Assembly: GCA_002482005.1 (NCBI GenBank)
Contig: DLFD01000031.1
Coordinates: forward strand, 1 to 64,000
Direction: 5' to 3'
DNA from: Lachnospiraceae bacterium UBA7729
GTDB lineage: Bacteria; Bacillota; Clostridia; Lachnospirales; Lachnospiraceae
Length of the DNA: 64,000 nt
Under the pieces are notes generated by a model. It was not told where the DNA came from. It worked only from the letters and a program-made list of their open reading frames with translations, and searched no databases. The position numbers were made by a program, and so were the translations under genes. This document shows, one piece after another, positions 17,255-26,016 of the stretch; position 1 is the stretch's first letter, and each line of letters opens with the position of its first letter.

Positions 17255-18859
17255 ATGTTCAGTACAGCATTATCTGCGGGAATCGACGGTATGGAAAGCC
17301 GTAAGGTAACGGTAGAGGCAGATGTATCGGATGGCCTTCCGACTTTCACGATGGTCGGGTATCTGGCATCCGAGACAAGGGAGGCTTCAGAGCGGGTGAG
17401 GTCTGCACTCCGCAACAGCGGTCTTCTTCTGGGCGTACGGCATATTACCGTCAATCTTGCCCCGGCATCTCTGCATAAGCAGGGCAGCAGTTTTGATCTC
17501 GCGATCGCGGTGGCGCTTCTGATCGCATCGGATCATCTGAGCAAAGAAGCGGCTGATGGAATCCTGTTCATCGGGGAACTTGGCCTTTCAGGCAGACTCA
17601 ACCCGGTCAGAGGAGTACTGGAGATCGTCTCTCACGCGGCATCATTTGGATGCTCCATGGTCATTGTTCCCAGACAGAACCTGTCTGAGGGCTCCGTGAT
17701 CAGCGGGACACAGGTCTTCGGAGCTGAGAATCTGGTGCAGGTAGTAGGATTTCTGGCATCAAGGACCGGCAATCTGAGATTACTGAAGGAACTGGACCTG
17801 CGGCTTATGGGAGATCTGAACCCTGGAACACTCTACCAGGAGACGATCGATCTGTCCGAGATCAGAATGATCCAGAAGGAGCAGCAGAAGCATGACTTCT
17901 CCGAGATAAGGGGCCAGAAGCTACTCAGGCGTGCGGCAGAAGTTGCAGTATCCGGTTTTCATAATCTGCTGATGATCGGCCCGCCGGGGGCCGGAAAGAC
18001 ACTGACCGCCCACTGCCTCTCTACCATCATGCCGGAGATGACGGACGAGGAGATCCTGGAAGTATCAAAGATCCATTCCATAGCAGGAACTCTTCCTGCG
18101 GAGGGACTGGTCACGGTACGGCCTTACAGGAACCCTCATCACACGATCACGAAAGCAGCTCTGTGCGGGGGCGGAATGCCTCCGGTACCCGGAGAGGTGA
18201 GTCTGGCCCACCGCGGGATCCTGTTTCTGGATGAATTCCCGGAATTTGACAGGTCAGTGATCGACACTCTCAGACAGCCGCTGGAAGAACGGGTCATCCG
18301 GATCGCAAGAGTGTCGGGAAACTTCACATTTCCAGCGGGATTCATGCTGGTAGCTTCCATGAATCCATGTCCATGCGGCTATTTCCCGGACCGAAGCAGG
18401 TGCAGCTGCAAAGCCTCTGAGGTGAGAAGGTATCTGTCAAAGATCAGTATGCCGCTTCTGGACCGCATCGATCTCTGCGTGGAAGCACGCAGGATCGAAT
18501 ATGAAGAGCTTACGTCCTGCCCTCCGGAAGAATCTTCCGCATCAATCCGCAGAAGAGTGACAAAAGCGATCGCGATTCAGGAAAGGCGCTACAGGGGAAC
18601 TCCTTTCCGTTTTAATTCTGATCTGACGAGTGATGGGGTAAAGGAATTCTGCAAGCTGTCGAACGAGGAGGAAAGTTTTATGGGCGGCATCTACGACTCC
18701 ATGTCACTTACAGCAAGGTCCTATTTCAGAATCCTGAAGGTTGCCAGAACGATAGCGGATCTGGCAGGAGAACAGAGGATCCTTCCGGAACATCTGGCAG
18801 AAGCAGTCTCATTCCGGGCAGTCGACCGTAAGTACTGGGAGGACGCGCTGGAGAACTGA
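17255..18859 (+). CDS. comM: ComM/YifB family Mg-chelatase-like AAA ATPase
   Basis: ComM is a hexameric helicase that extends branch migration of incoming DNA during natural transformation. The 534-residue protein has the N-terminal Lon-protease-like ChlI domain (about 1-170), Walker A GPPGAGKT near residue 243, Walker B LFLDEFPEF, and a C-terminal Mg_chelatase_C region. ATG 17255 has GGGAG upstream and starts the typical MFSTALSAGIDG N-terminus. It is followed by dprA, another transformation gene, 58 bp downstream. Confidence 0.92.
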   Translation: MFSTALSAGIDGMESRKVTVEADVSDGLPTFTMVGYLASETREASERVRSALRNSGLLLGVRHITVNLAPASLHKQGSSFDLAIAVALLIASDHLSKEAADGILFIGELGLSGRLNPVRGVLEIVSHAASFGCSMVIVPRQNLSEGSVISGTQVFGAENLVQVVGFLASRTGNLRLLKELDLRLMGDLNPGTLYQETIDLSEIRMIQKEQQKHDFSEIRGQKLLRRAAEVAVSGFHNLLMIGPPGAGKTLTAHCLSTIMPEMTDEEILEVSKIHSIAGTLPAEGLVTVRPYRNPHHTITKAALCGGGMPPVPGEVSLAHRGILFLDEFPEFDRSVIDTLRQPLEERVIRIARVSGNFTFPAGFMLVASMNPCPCGYFPDRSRCSCKASEVRRYLSKISMPLLDRIDLCVEARRIEYEELTSCPPEESSASIRRRVTKAIAIQERRYRGTPFRFNSDLTSDGVKEFCKLSNEEESFMGGIYDSMSLTARSYFRILKVARTIADLAGEQRILPEHLAEAVSFRAVDRKYWEDALEN

Positions 18860-18917
18860 GAAGTCTGACCGGAAAACAGGAGGGAATCACCCCTGGCATC
18901 GCCGGGAACGGGGAAGA

Positions 18918-20147
18918 GTGCATAAAGTGCAGAGTATGAATAATATGATCGCTGCAGACAGCATATCTCAGGAGCCTTACTGGCAGTGGCTCTGTTCGTG
19001 TCCGCTTCTTACGCATAATGAGATCAGACTGCTGGCGGAATATTTTGGCAGTCCCAGGAAACTATATGAAGCCTCTTCGTCGGATCTTCAGGTCTTTCAG
19101 AAGAGAGATGCAAAGTGGGTCGCCTCCCTTTCTTCCTATATGGATTCCTGCAGCCTTGAGAAGTGCAGCGGACTATTAAGGGAAAGACAGCTGAAATTCT
19201 GTTCCAGATACAGTCCCGAATTCCCGGACAGGCTAAGACGGCTTCCGGACTGTCCTTTTGGTCTGTTCTACAGAGGGAGTCTTCCGGACCCGGATCAGCC
19301 GGCAGTTGCGATCATCGGGGCAAGACGCTGCAGCAACTATGGGGCAAAGATGGCGGCATATCTGGGAAGCCAGTTTGCAAGAAGACATGTCCAGGTGATC
19401 AGCGGGATGGCAGGCGGGATAGACGGTATGTCCCAGAAAGCCTGCGTTGAGGAAGGAGGGCATAGTTTCGCTGTGCTCGGCTGCGGAGCTGATATCTGCT
19501 ATCCTGCGGAGAATACGAGACTTTACAGGCGTCTCCCTGAGAAAGGAGGGATCCTGTCAGAATACGGACCTGCCACACCGCCGCTGCCAGAAAATTTCCC
19601 GATCCGGAACCGGCTCATCTCCGGACTTTCAGATGCAGTTGTTGTAGTCGAGGCGAGAAAGAGGAGCGGGTCTCTGATCACGGTCGATCTTGCTCTGGAC
19701 CAGGGGAAGGACGTATTTGCAGTGCCTGGGAGATTCGGGGATGAACTAAGTTTCGGCTGTAATCATCTGATCGAACAGGGAGCAGGGATCCTGATATCAA
19801 TTGACGGACTTCTTGATGAAATAGAGGCAAGAGACAGATATATAAAACCGGCAGGAACGATCCATACAGCAGATGCGGTGATCCGCCGCAGGGAGAAGAG
19901 ACTTCGAAGCGAGCTTCAGGAGGAAAGTGCGGGGAAAGAGAAGACGATCTTTCCCGGACTTTCCGACAAGGAAAAGTGTATCTATTCGAAACTTGATTAT
20001 GATTCCAAGAGCTTCGATCAGCTGCTTCAGGAGACCGGACTTTCCATGATGGAATTGATGGAAGGATTGATCGCACTTGAAGTCAGACATTATGCGGAAG
20101 AGGTTTCCAGAAACCGGTATATCAGGGCACAGACATCTGTTCAGTAA
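18918..20147 (+). CDS. dprA: DNA processing protein DprA/Smf
   Basis: DprA loads RecA on incoming single-stranded DNA in natural transformation. The 409-residue protein has an N-terminal SAM-like domain, the Rossmann-like DprA core with AIIGARRCSNYGAKMA and VISGMAGGIDGMSQKA, RSGSLITVDLALDQGKDVFAVPG, and a C-terminal winged-helix (about 345-405). The start is placed at GTG 18918, behind GGGGAAGA; ATG 18936 and ATG 18945 are possible later starts. The comM-dprA-topA order suggests conserved DNA-uptake functions, but no comE/comG genes are in the window. Confidence 0.92.
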   Translation: MHKVQSMNNMIAADSISQEPYWQWLCSCPLLTHNEIRLLAEYFGSPRKLYEASSSDLQVFQKRDAKWVASLSSYMDSCSLEKCSGLLRERQLKFCSRYSPEFPDRLRRLPDCPFGLFYRGSLPDPDQPAVAIIGARRCSNYGAKMAAYLGSQFARRHVQVISGMAGGIDGMSQKACVEEGGHSFAVLGCGADICYPAENTRLYRRLPEKGGILSEYGPATPPLPENFPIRNRLISGLSDAVVVVEARKRSGSLITVDLALDQGKDVFAVPGRFGDELSFGCNHLIEQGAGILISIDGLLDEIEARDRYIKPAGTIHTADAVIRRREKRLRSELQEESAGKEKTIFPGLSDKEKCIYSKLDYDSKSFDQLLQETGLSMMELMEGLIALEVRHYAEEVSRNRYIRAQTSVQ

Positions 20148-20227
20148 TCATGTGCCTGGAAGAATGAAAAAACTTCCGGATCAGGTCCCTGGTCGCTGAT
20201 TTCTGCAGAATCCATCTCTACATCAGC

Positions 20228-20256
20228 TTGCATAAGAAAATACTATGGTGTATATT
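20228..20256 (+). promoter_or_regulatory. Promoter of topA
   Basis: TTGCAT at 20228-20233 and TATATT at 20251-20256 are 17 bp apart, 45 bp before the topA start. Confidence 0.6.
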
Positions 20257-20300
20257 CTGAAAATGTTGTACATCAAATATGACAATGATCAGGATACATT

Positions 20301-22505
20301 ATGGCAAAATATCTGGTAATTGTGGAATCTCCCACAAAGGTAAAGACAATCAAAAAATTTCTCGGTAAGAATTATGAAATCATGGCTTCCACAGGCCATG
20401 TCAGAGACCTTCCCAAGAGTCAGCTGGGGTTTGATCCCGAACATGATTATGAACCGAAATATATTACGATCCGCGGAAAGGGAGAAGTTCTTGCGGCGCT
20501 CCGCAAGGAAGCGAAGAAAGCTGATAAGGTCTATCTCGCAACTGACCCTGACCGCGAAGGAGAAGCGATCTCCTGGCACCTTTGGGCTGCTCTGAACCTG
20601 GATCCGTCGAGGGTCAGCAGGATCACGTTCAATGAGATCACGAAATCTGCCGTCAGGGAAGCCCTGAAGCATCCGAGGCAGATCGATATGAATATGGTGA
20701 ATGCCCAGCAGACAAGACGCATTCTTGACAGAATGGTCGGCTACAGGATATCACCGCTTCTCTGGGCAAAGATCAGGAGAGGGCTTTCGGCCGGACGTGT
20801 CCAGTCTGTCGCCCTCAGGATCATCGCCAGGCGTGAAGGGGAGATCAATGAGTTTATCCCGCAGGAGTTCTGGACTCTTGACGGCGGGTTCCGCCTGCCG
20901 GGGCTGAAGACTGTCCTGGAAGCGCAGCTTGCCGGAAAAGTGAAAGACGGGAAGTATGGGAAAGTGACCCTTCAGACCGGGGAACAGACGGAAGCAGTAA
21001 AGACGGCTGTCCTTGGCTCTTCCGGTTTTACCGTGGAGAGTATCAGGAGAGGAGAGAGGACCAGAAAGGCTCCGCTTCCTTTCACGACCAGTACCCTGCA
21101 GCAGGAAGCGGCAAAGTCCCTGAATTTTTCTACGCAGAAGACAATGAGGCTTGCTCAGCAGCTTTATGAAGGAATCGATATCGAAGGAACCGGGACGGTA
21201 GGTCTTATCACTTACCTGAGGACTGATTCCACGAGGATCTCCGATGAGGCGAATGCAGCAGCGGCAAAGTATCTTCTCGAGAATTACGGCGAGCGGTACC
21301 TCTCCGAGGAACTGAAGTCGTCGGCTATGCAGTCAGGCAGCCAGATCTCTTCAAAGACTGCGGCAAAGGAAGCCTCCAAAAGCGGAGTCCATATCCAGGA
21401 TGCTCATGAAGCGATCCGCCCGTCTGATATCAACAGGACTCCGGCACAGGTCAGGGAAGCACTGACAAGGGACCAGTTCCGGCTCTACCAGCTGATCTGG
21501 AAGAGATTTGCAGGAAGCAGGATGGCCCCTGCCAGATATGAGACCATGCAGCTGAAGATCTCTTCCGGAGAGGTTGCCGAGACACCGCTTATGGCGGGAG
21601 ACGGGAAAGCCGGCAGTTCCCCGTGCCGTTATATCTTTACCGCTGGTTCAAGCCGTGTCCTCTTTGAAGGATATCTGACGGTCTACACGGAATCGGATGA
21701 GGAGAAAAAGAGCCAGTCGCTTCTTCTGGAGAAGCTGTCCGAGGGAGAAACACTCGAGCCCGCAGCTATGGACCCACAGCAGCATTTTACCCAGCCGCCA
21801 GCACATTACACAGAGGCGTCCCTGGTCCATGCACTGGAAGAACTTGGCATCGGCAGACCATCGACTTATGCGCCGACGATCACGACCCTGCTTGCCCGGC
21901 ATTATGTGACGAAGGAAAAGAAAAATCTGTATATTACGGAACTTGGTACCGCAGTAGATGATATCCTGCAGAAATCATTTCCAGAGATCGATAATGTCCA
22001 GTTCACCGCTTATATGGAATCTATGCTCGACTCGGTTGCAGAGGGAAAGACGGACTGGAAGACGATCCTTCGGAATTTTTATCCGGATCTGGATACCGAA
22101 GTAAAGAATGCGGAGAAGAGCCTCTCCAGGGTACAGGTCGCGGATGAAGTGACAGATGTCATATGCGATAAGTGCGGCAGGCATATGGTAGTGAAGTATG
22201 GACCGCATGGCAAATTCCTTGCTTGTCCGGGCTTCCCGGAATGCCGTAACACAAAGCCGTATTTCGAGAAGGCAGGAGTTCCCTGCCCGAAGTGCGGACA
22301 GGATGTGGTCATCAGACGTTCCAAGAAGGGCAGACTTTTCTACGGCTGCATGAATCCGGAATGCGATTTTATATCCTGGAATAAGCCGGTTGCGGAGAAG
22401 TGCCCGGAATGCGGAAGCTATATGGTGGAGAAGGGAAGCAGGCTTCTCTGCTCGAATCCGCAGTGTGGATACAGTGTATCCAGAAAAAAAGAAGATAACC
22501 AGTAA
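20301..22505 (+). CDS. topA: DNA topoisomerase I
   Basis: This type IA enzyme relaxes negative supercoils. The 734-residue protein starts with the TOPRIM domain (VIVESPTKVKTIKKFL, TDPDREGEAISWHL), has the active-site tyrosine region GLITYLRTDSTRIS, and ends with three zinc-finger modules near residues 610-730 (CDKCGRHMV, CPKCGQDVV, CPECGSYMV with paired CxxC). Length and order are typical for Firmicutes TopA. It is followed by codY about 150 bp downstream. Confidence 0.97.
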   Translation: MAKYLVIVESPTKVKTIKKFLGKNYEIMASTGHVRDLPKSQLGFDPEHDYEPKYITIRGKGEVLAALRKEAKKADKVYLATDPDREGEAISWHLWAALNLDPSRVSRITFNEITKSAVREALKHPRQIDMNMVNAQQTRRILDRMVGYRISPLLWAKIRRGLSAGRVQSVALRIIARREGEINEFIPQEFWTLDGGFRLPGLKTVLEAQLAGKVKDGKYGKVTLQTGEQTEAVKTAVLGSSGFTVESIRRGERTRKAPLPFTTSTLQQEAAKSLNFSTQKTMRLAQQLYEGIDIEGTGTVGLITYLRTDSTRISDEANAAAAKYLLENYGERYLSEELKSSAMQSGSQISSKTAAKEASKSGVHIQDAHEAIRPSDINRTPAQVREALTRDQFRLYQLIWKRFAGSRMAPARYETMQLKISSGEVAETPLMAGDGKAGSSPCRYIFTAGSSRVLFEGYLTVYTESDEEKKSQSLLLEKLSEGETLEPAAMDPQQHFTQPPAHYTEASLVHALEELGIGRPSTYAPTITTLLARHYVTKEKKNLYITELGTAVDDILQKSFPEIDNVQFTAYMESMLDSVAEGKTDWKTILRNFYPDLDTEVKNAEKSLSRVQVADEVTDVICDKCGRHMVVKYGPHGKFLACPGFPECRNTKPYFEKAGVPCPKCGQDVVIRRSKKGRLFYGCMNPECDFISWNKPVAEKCPECGSYMVEKGSRLLCSNPQCGYSVSRKKEDNQ

Positions 22506-22543
22506 AATTGTGCTACATCTTTGCTGGATTCCACTTTGAACTC

Positions 22544-22572
22544 TTGCATCTGATAAAATTGTCTGTTAAAAT
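22544..22572 (+). promoter_or_regulatory. Promoter of codY
   Basis: TTGCAT at 22544-22549 and TAAAAT at 22567-22572 are 17 bp apart, 86 bp before the codY start. A weak match to the CodY box overlaps the -10 (about 22557-22571). Confidence 0.6.
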
Positions 22573-22658
22573 GCAGCTGATGATTTTTTTACGATCCGTA
22601 TGGAATGATATGCGGAATGCAAACAAAAAGACGGAGTCTTTTGTTTCAGGAGGGCAAC

Positions 22659-23441
22659 ATGAGTGTAGAACTACTTGATAAAACCCGTAAGATCGGTCAG
22701 CTGCTCCATAACAACAGTTCGAGTAAAGTTGTCTTCAATGATATCTGTGCGGTGCTGACAGACATACTTGAGTCGAACGTCCTGGTGATCAGCCGCAAGG
22801 GAAAGGCACTTGGAGTCAGCACTTCGAAAGATATCGAGGAACTGAACCAGCTCATCGTGGATCATGTCGGCGATTTTATCGACAGCATGCTGAATGAACG
22901 GTTCCTGAATATCCTGTCCACTCAGGAGAATGTGAATCTGGAAACTCTTGGATTCACGGGAGAGAATCTTCACAGATTCCGGGCGATCGTTGATCCGATC
23001 GAGATCGCGGGGGAACGGCTTGGAACTGTATTCATGTATCGTCAGAACAAGTCTTTTGAGATTGATGACATCATACTTGCCGAATATGGAACAACCGTCG
23101 TCGGACTTGAGATGATGAGATCACTGAACGAGGAGAGCGCGGAGGAGAACAGAAAGATTCAGATCGTAAAGTCTGCGATCAATACGCTCAGCTATTCGGA
23201 ACTCGAGGCAATCGTACATATCTTCGATGAACTGAATGGGGCAGAAGGCGTTCTGGTTGCATCCAAGATCGCGGACAGAGTAGGAATTACCAGATCGGTC
23301 ATCGTCAACGCCCTGAGAAAGTTTGAGAGTGCAGGTGTTATCGAATCGAAGTCATCCGGTATGAAAGGAACCTATATCAAAGTACTGAATGATGCTGTCT
23401 ACGATCAGCTCAGCGAGATCAAGAAGGCAAGGAAACTCTGA
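22659..23441 (+). CDS. codY: GTP- and branched-chain amino acid-sensing regulator CodY
   Basis: CodY is a global repressor of Firmicutes that binds DNA when branched-chain amino acids and GTP are plentiful. The 260-residue protein has the GAF-type sensory domain (about 1-155; LLDKTRKIGQLLHN, VNLETLGFTGEN) and a winged helix-turn-helix at about 200-250 with ASKIADRVGITRSVIVNALRK. ATG 22659 follows CAGGAGGGCAAC; an earlier ATG at 22605 is rejected. It stands between its own promoter and a strong terminator, so it is monocistronic. Confidence 0.96.
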   Translation: MSVELLDKTRKIGQLLHNNSSSKVVFNDICAVLTDILESNVLVISRKGKALGVSTSKDIEELNQLIVDHVGDFIDSMLNERFLNILSTQENVNLETLGFTGENLHRFRAIVDPIEIAGERLGTVFMYRQNKSFEIDDIILAEYGTTVVGLEMMRSLNEESAEENRKIQIVKSAINTLSYSELEAIVHIFDELNGAEGVLVASKIADRVGITRSVIVNALRKFESAGVIESKSSGMKGTYIKVLNDAVYDQLSEIKKARKL

Positions 23442-23471
23442 GAGCGCAGATACCGCCGCTTCAGGCTTTCC

Positions 23472-23516
23472 AAAAGCCCCGGAAACTTCCGCGAGAGGAA
23501 GTTTCCGGGGCTTTTT
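23472..23516 (+). terminator. Terminator of codY
   Basis: AGCCCCGGAAACTTCC (23475-23490) pairs perfectly with GGAAGTTTCCGGGGCT (23497-23512), followed by T residues. It is a strong 16-bp intrinsic terminator. Confidence 0.92.
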
Positions 23517-23518
23517 GT

Positions 23519-23563
23519 ATCCCATAGGATGCAAAAAGGCTGCCAGTGGCAGGCTTTTTGTAT
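23519..23563 (+). repeat. Short direct repeat flanking groESL, copy 1
   Basis: A 45-bp segment starting ATCCCATAGGATGC and ending CTTTTTGTAT contains an A-run/T-run imperfect hairpin. A similar copy is found right after the groEL terminator at 25831-25874. Confidence 0.65.
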
Positions 23564-23654
23564 GCTGTTTTTTTGCAAATCAGAAAAAGAGAGTAAAAAT
23601 GAGAATACAAGAGATATTAAAAGAAAGAAAACAAAATACCGGAAAATACAGCAC

Positions 23655-23682
23655 TTGCAATATCAGCTGTTTTTGTTATGAT
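23655..23682 (+). promoter_or_regulatory. Promoter of groESL
   Basis: TTGCAA at 23655-23660 and TATGAT at 23677-23682 are 16 bp apart. The CIRCE operator begins 12 bp after the -10, which is the classic arrangement for HrcA repression. Confidence 0.75.
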
Positions 23683-23694
23683 ATGCATTGTGAT

Positions 23695-23721
23695 TTAGCA
23701 CTCGTATTTAGTGAGTGCTAG
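23695..23721 (+). promoter_or_regulatory. CIRCE operator (HrcA binding site)
   Basis: TTAGCACTC, a 9-bp spacer and GAGTGCTAG form the CIRCE inverted repeat; only the last base deviates from consensus. It lies 58 bp before groES, so groESL is expected to be repressed by HrcA at normal temperature. No hrcA gene is in the window. Confidence 0.95.
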
Positions 23722-23778
23722 CAAATATCGAAAGACATCGGAATACATCTGAATACTAAGCGTTAGGAGGCATTGGTC

Positions 23779-24060
23779 ATGAAGCTTTATCCATTAGGCG
23801 ACAAGGTTGTTCTGAAACAGTTCGAAGCTGAGGAGACTACAAAGTCTGGTATCATTCTTGCTACCAAGAGTCAGGAGAAACCTCAGGAAGCTACCGTTAT
23901 CGCTGTAGGGGACGGCAAGGTTGATGGCAAGGAGATCGCCATGACAGTCAGGGAAGGCGACAAGGTTGTCTATTCCAAATATGCTGGAACTGAAGTAAAG
24001 CTTGGCGAGGAAGAATTCGTCATCTGCAAGATGTCTGACATCCTTGCGAAAGTTGAGTAA
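23779..24060 (+). CDS. groES: Co-chaperonin GroES
   Basis: GroES caps the GroEL ring during protein folding. The 93-residue protein has the typical start MKLYPLGDKVVLKQ, the mobile loop around ETTKSGIILA and the end VICKMSDILAKVE. GGAGG lies 8 bp before ATG 23779; an upstream in-frame TTG at 23773 is too close to that site. It forms an operon with groEL 46 bp downstream, under CIRCE control. Confidence 0.97.
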   Translation: MKLYPLGDKVVLKQFEAEETTKSGIILATKSQEKPQEATVIAVGDGKVDGKEIAMTVREGDKVVYSKYAGTEVKLGEEEFVICKMSDILAKVE

Positions 24061-24106
24061 CTGATGCGTAAGCCCGCAGGGCTGTGAATAAGGAGGATCA
24101 TTCATT

Positions 24107-25726
24107 ATGGCAAAGGAATTAAAGTATGGTGATGAGGCCCGCGAGGGACTGAGAGTTGGTGTTGACAAGCTTGCTGATACGGTTCGTGTGACACTTGGAC
24201 CGAAGGGCAGGAACGTTGTTCTTGACAAAGAGTACGGCAGCCCGGTCATCACCAATGATGGTGTCACGATCGCAAAAGAGATCGAGCTCAAGGACCGCTT
24301 TGAGAACATGGGCGCTCAGCTGATCCGTGAGGTCGCTTCCAAGACCAATGATGTCGCAGGAGACGGAACCACAACTGCTACTGTCCTTGCGCAGGCTATG
24401 GTCCATGAGGGGATGAGAAACCTGGCAGCAGGTGCAAACCCGATCGTCATGAAGAAAGGTATGAAGAAGGCTACCGAGGCTACCGTCAAGGCGATCAAGG
24501 AGATGAGCCAGAAAGTCAAGGGCAAGGAGCAGATCGCTAAAGTAGCTGCTGTTTCTTCCGGAGATGAGGAAGTCGGACAGATGGTTGCTGATGCCATGGA
24601 GAAGGTTTCCAAGGACGGCGTCATCACCGTCGAGGAGTCCAAGACCATGCAGACTGAGCTTGATCTGGTCGAAGGAATGCAGTTTGACAGAGGATATCTT
24701 TCTTCCTATTTTGCAACCGATACCGAGAAGATGGAAGCTGTTCTTGATGATCCGTTCATCATGATCACCGACAAGAAGATCAGCAACATCCAGGATATCC
24801 TTCCGCTGCTGGAGCAGATCGTGCAGTCAGGCAAGAAGCTTCTCATCATCGCTGAGGACGTCGAGGGCGAAGCACTTACGACCCTTATCCTGAACAAGCT
24901 GAGAGGAACCTTCTCCGTAGTTGCAGTCAAGGCTCCGGGCTATGGTGACAGAAGAAAGGATATGCTGCAGGATATCGCTATCCTGACCGGCGGCACTGTG
25001 ATCTCCGAGGATGTCGGCATCGAGCTGAAGAATGCTACCATTGATATGCTTGGCAGAGCCAAGAGTGTCAAGGTTACCAAGGAAGATACCATAATCGTTG
25101 ATGGTATGGGCGATAAGGATAAGATCCATCAGAGAGTGGAACAGATCCGTGCCCAGATCGGCGAGACCAAGTCTTCCTTCGATAAGGAAAAGCTTCAGGA
25201 GCGCCTTGCAAAGCTGGCTGGCGGCGTAGCGGTTGTCCGTGTCGGCGCTGCAACTGAGACTGAGATGAAGGACGCAAAGTTCCGTATGGAAGATGCTCTG
25301 AACGCAACCAAGGCTGCCGTTGAGGAAGGCATCGTTGTCGGCGGCGGCGCTGCGCTGATCCATGCTGCAGCGAAGGCTCAGAAGGAACTTGAGGGACTCA
25401 CAGGCGACGAGAAGACCGGTGCACAGGTAGTCCTGAAGGCACTGGAGGCTCCTCTGTACTATATCGCAGAGAATGCGGGACTCTCTGGAGCAGTTGTCGT
25501 CAACAAGGTCAAGGAATCTGATGATACAGTCGGATATGATGCCTACAATGATCAGTATGTAAACATGATCGAAGCTGGCATCATCGACCCGGCCAAGGTT
25601 ACAAGATCTGCACTTCAGAATGCAGCATCTGTTTCCTCCGAGCTGCTTACTACTGAGGCTGTTGTCGGGGACATCAAGGAACCGGCTCCGGCAGCTCCGG
25701 CAGCACCGCAGGGCGGAATGTACTGA
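24107..25726 (+). CDS. groEL: Chaperonin GroEL
   Basis: GroEL is the 60-kDa ATP-driven folding chamber. The 539-residue protein has the usual N-terminus (AKELKYGDEAREGL), the nucleotide motif GDGTTTATVLAQA, and the late EEGIVVGGGAAL region. The C-terminal tail ends in proline/alanine and GGMY rather than repeated GGM. AAGGAGG precedes ATG 24107. It is the second gene of the CIRCE-controlled operon and is closed by a strong terminator. Confidence 0.98.
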   Translation: MAKELKYGDEAREGLRVGVDKLADTVRVTLGPKGRNVVLDKEYGSPVITNDGVTIAKEIELKDRFENMGAQLIREVASKTNDVAGDGTTTATVLAQAMVHEGMRNLAAGANPIVMKKGMKKATEATVKAIKEMSQKVKGKEQIAKVAAVSSGDEEVGQMVADAMEKVSKDGVITVEESKTMQTELDLVEGMQFDRGYLSSYFATDTEKMEAVLDDPFIMITDKKISNIQDILPLLEQIVQSGKKLLIIAEDVEGEALTTLILNKLRGTFSVVAVKAPGYGDRRKDMLQDIAILTGGTVISEDVGIELKNATIDMLGRAKSVKVTKEDTIIVDGMGDKDKIHQRVEQIRAQIGETKSSFDKEKLQERLAKLAGGVAVVRVGAATETEMKDAKFRMEDALNATKAAVEEGIVVGGGAALIHAAAKAQKELEGLTGDEKTGAQVVLKALEAPLYYIAENAGLSGAVVVNKVKESDDTVGYDAYNDQYVNMIEAGIIDPAKVTRSALQNAASVSSELLTTEAVVGDIKEPAPAAPAAPQGGMY

Positions 25727-25795
25727 TAAAAGAGATGGGCAGACGGCAGGATTCCGGAATGCCTGAAAGCTGATCCGATATACGCTGAGTATATC

Positions 25796-25830
25796 CGGGC
25801 GGGTGCGTGATCGCGCCCGCCCGTTTTTTT
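25796..25830 (+). terminator. Terminator of groESL
   Basis: A 12-bp GC stem (25796-25807 with 25812-25823, one G-T pair) is followed by seven T. Confidence 0.92.
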
Positions 25831-25874
25831 ATCCCATAAGATGCAAAAAGGCCGCCGGTGACGGGTTTTTGTAT
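25831..25874 (+). repeat. Short direct repeat flanking groESL, copy 2
   Basis: A 44-bp segment starting ATCCCATAAGATGC and ending TTTTTGTAT matches copy 1 at 23519-23563 at most positions, in the same orientation. Each copy directly follows a terminator hairpin (codY and groEL). Confidence 0.65.
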
Positions 25875-25953
25875 TCTTGTATTTACCTGAATATGCAAAA
25901 GGGTAAAGATGGCAATCCATTTGTATGCATATTTCACAGATATTGTTCTTTCC

Positions 25954-25982
25954 TTGCAAAATCATTCTGCAAAATTTATAAT
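25954..25982 (+). promoter_or_regulatory. Promoter of the 26017 gene
   Basis: TTGCAA at 25954-25959 and TATAAT at 25977-25982 are 17 bp apart. The start codon at 26017 follows after about 35 bp. Confidence 0.75.
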
Positions 25983-26016
25983 AACCTTTATATGCGGAAC
26001 GGATAATGAGGTAAAT

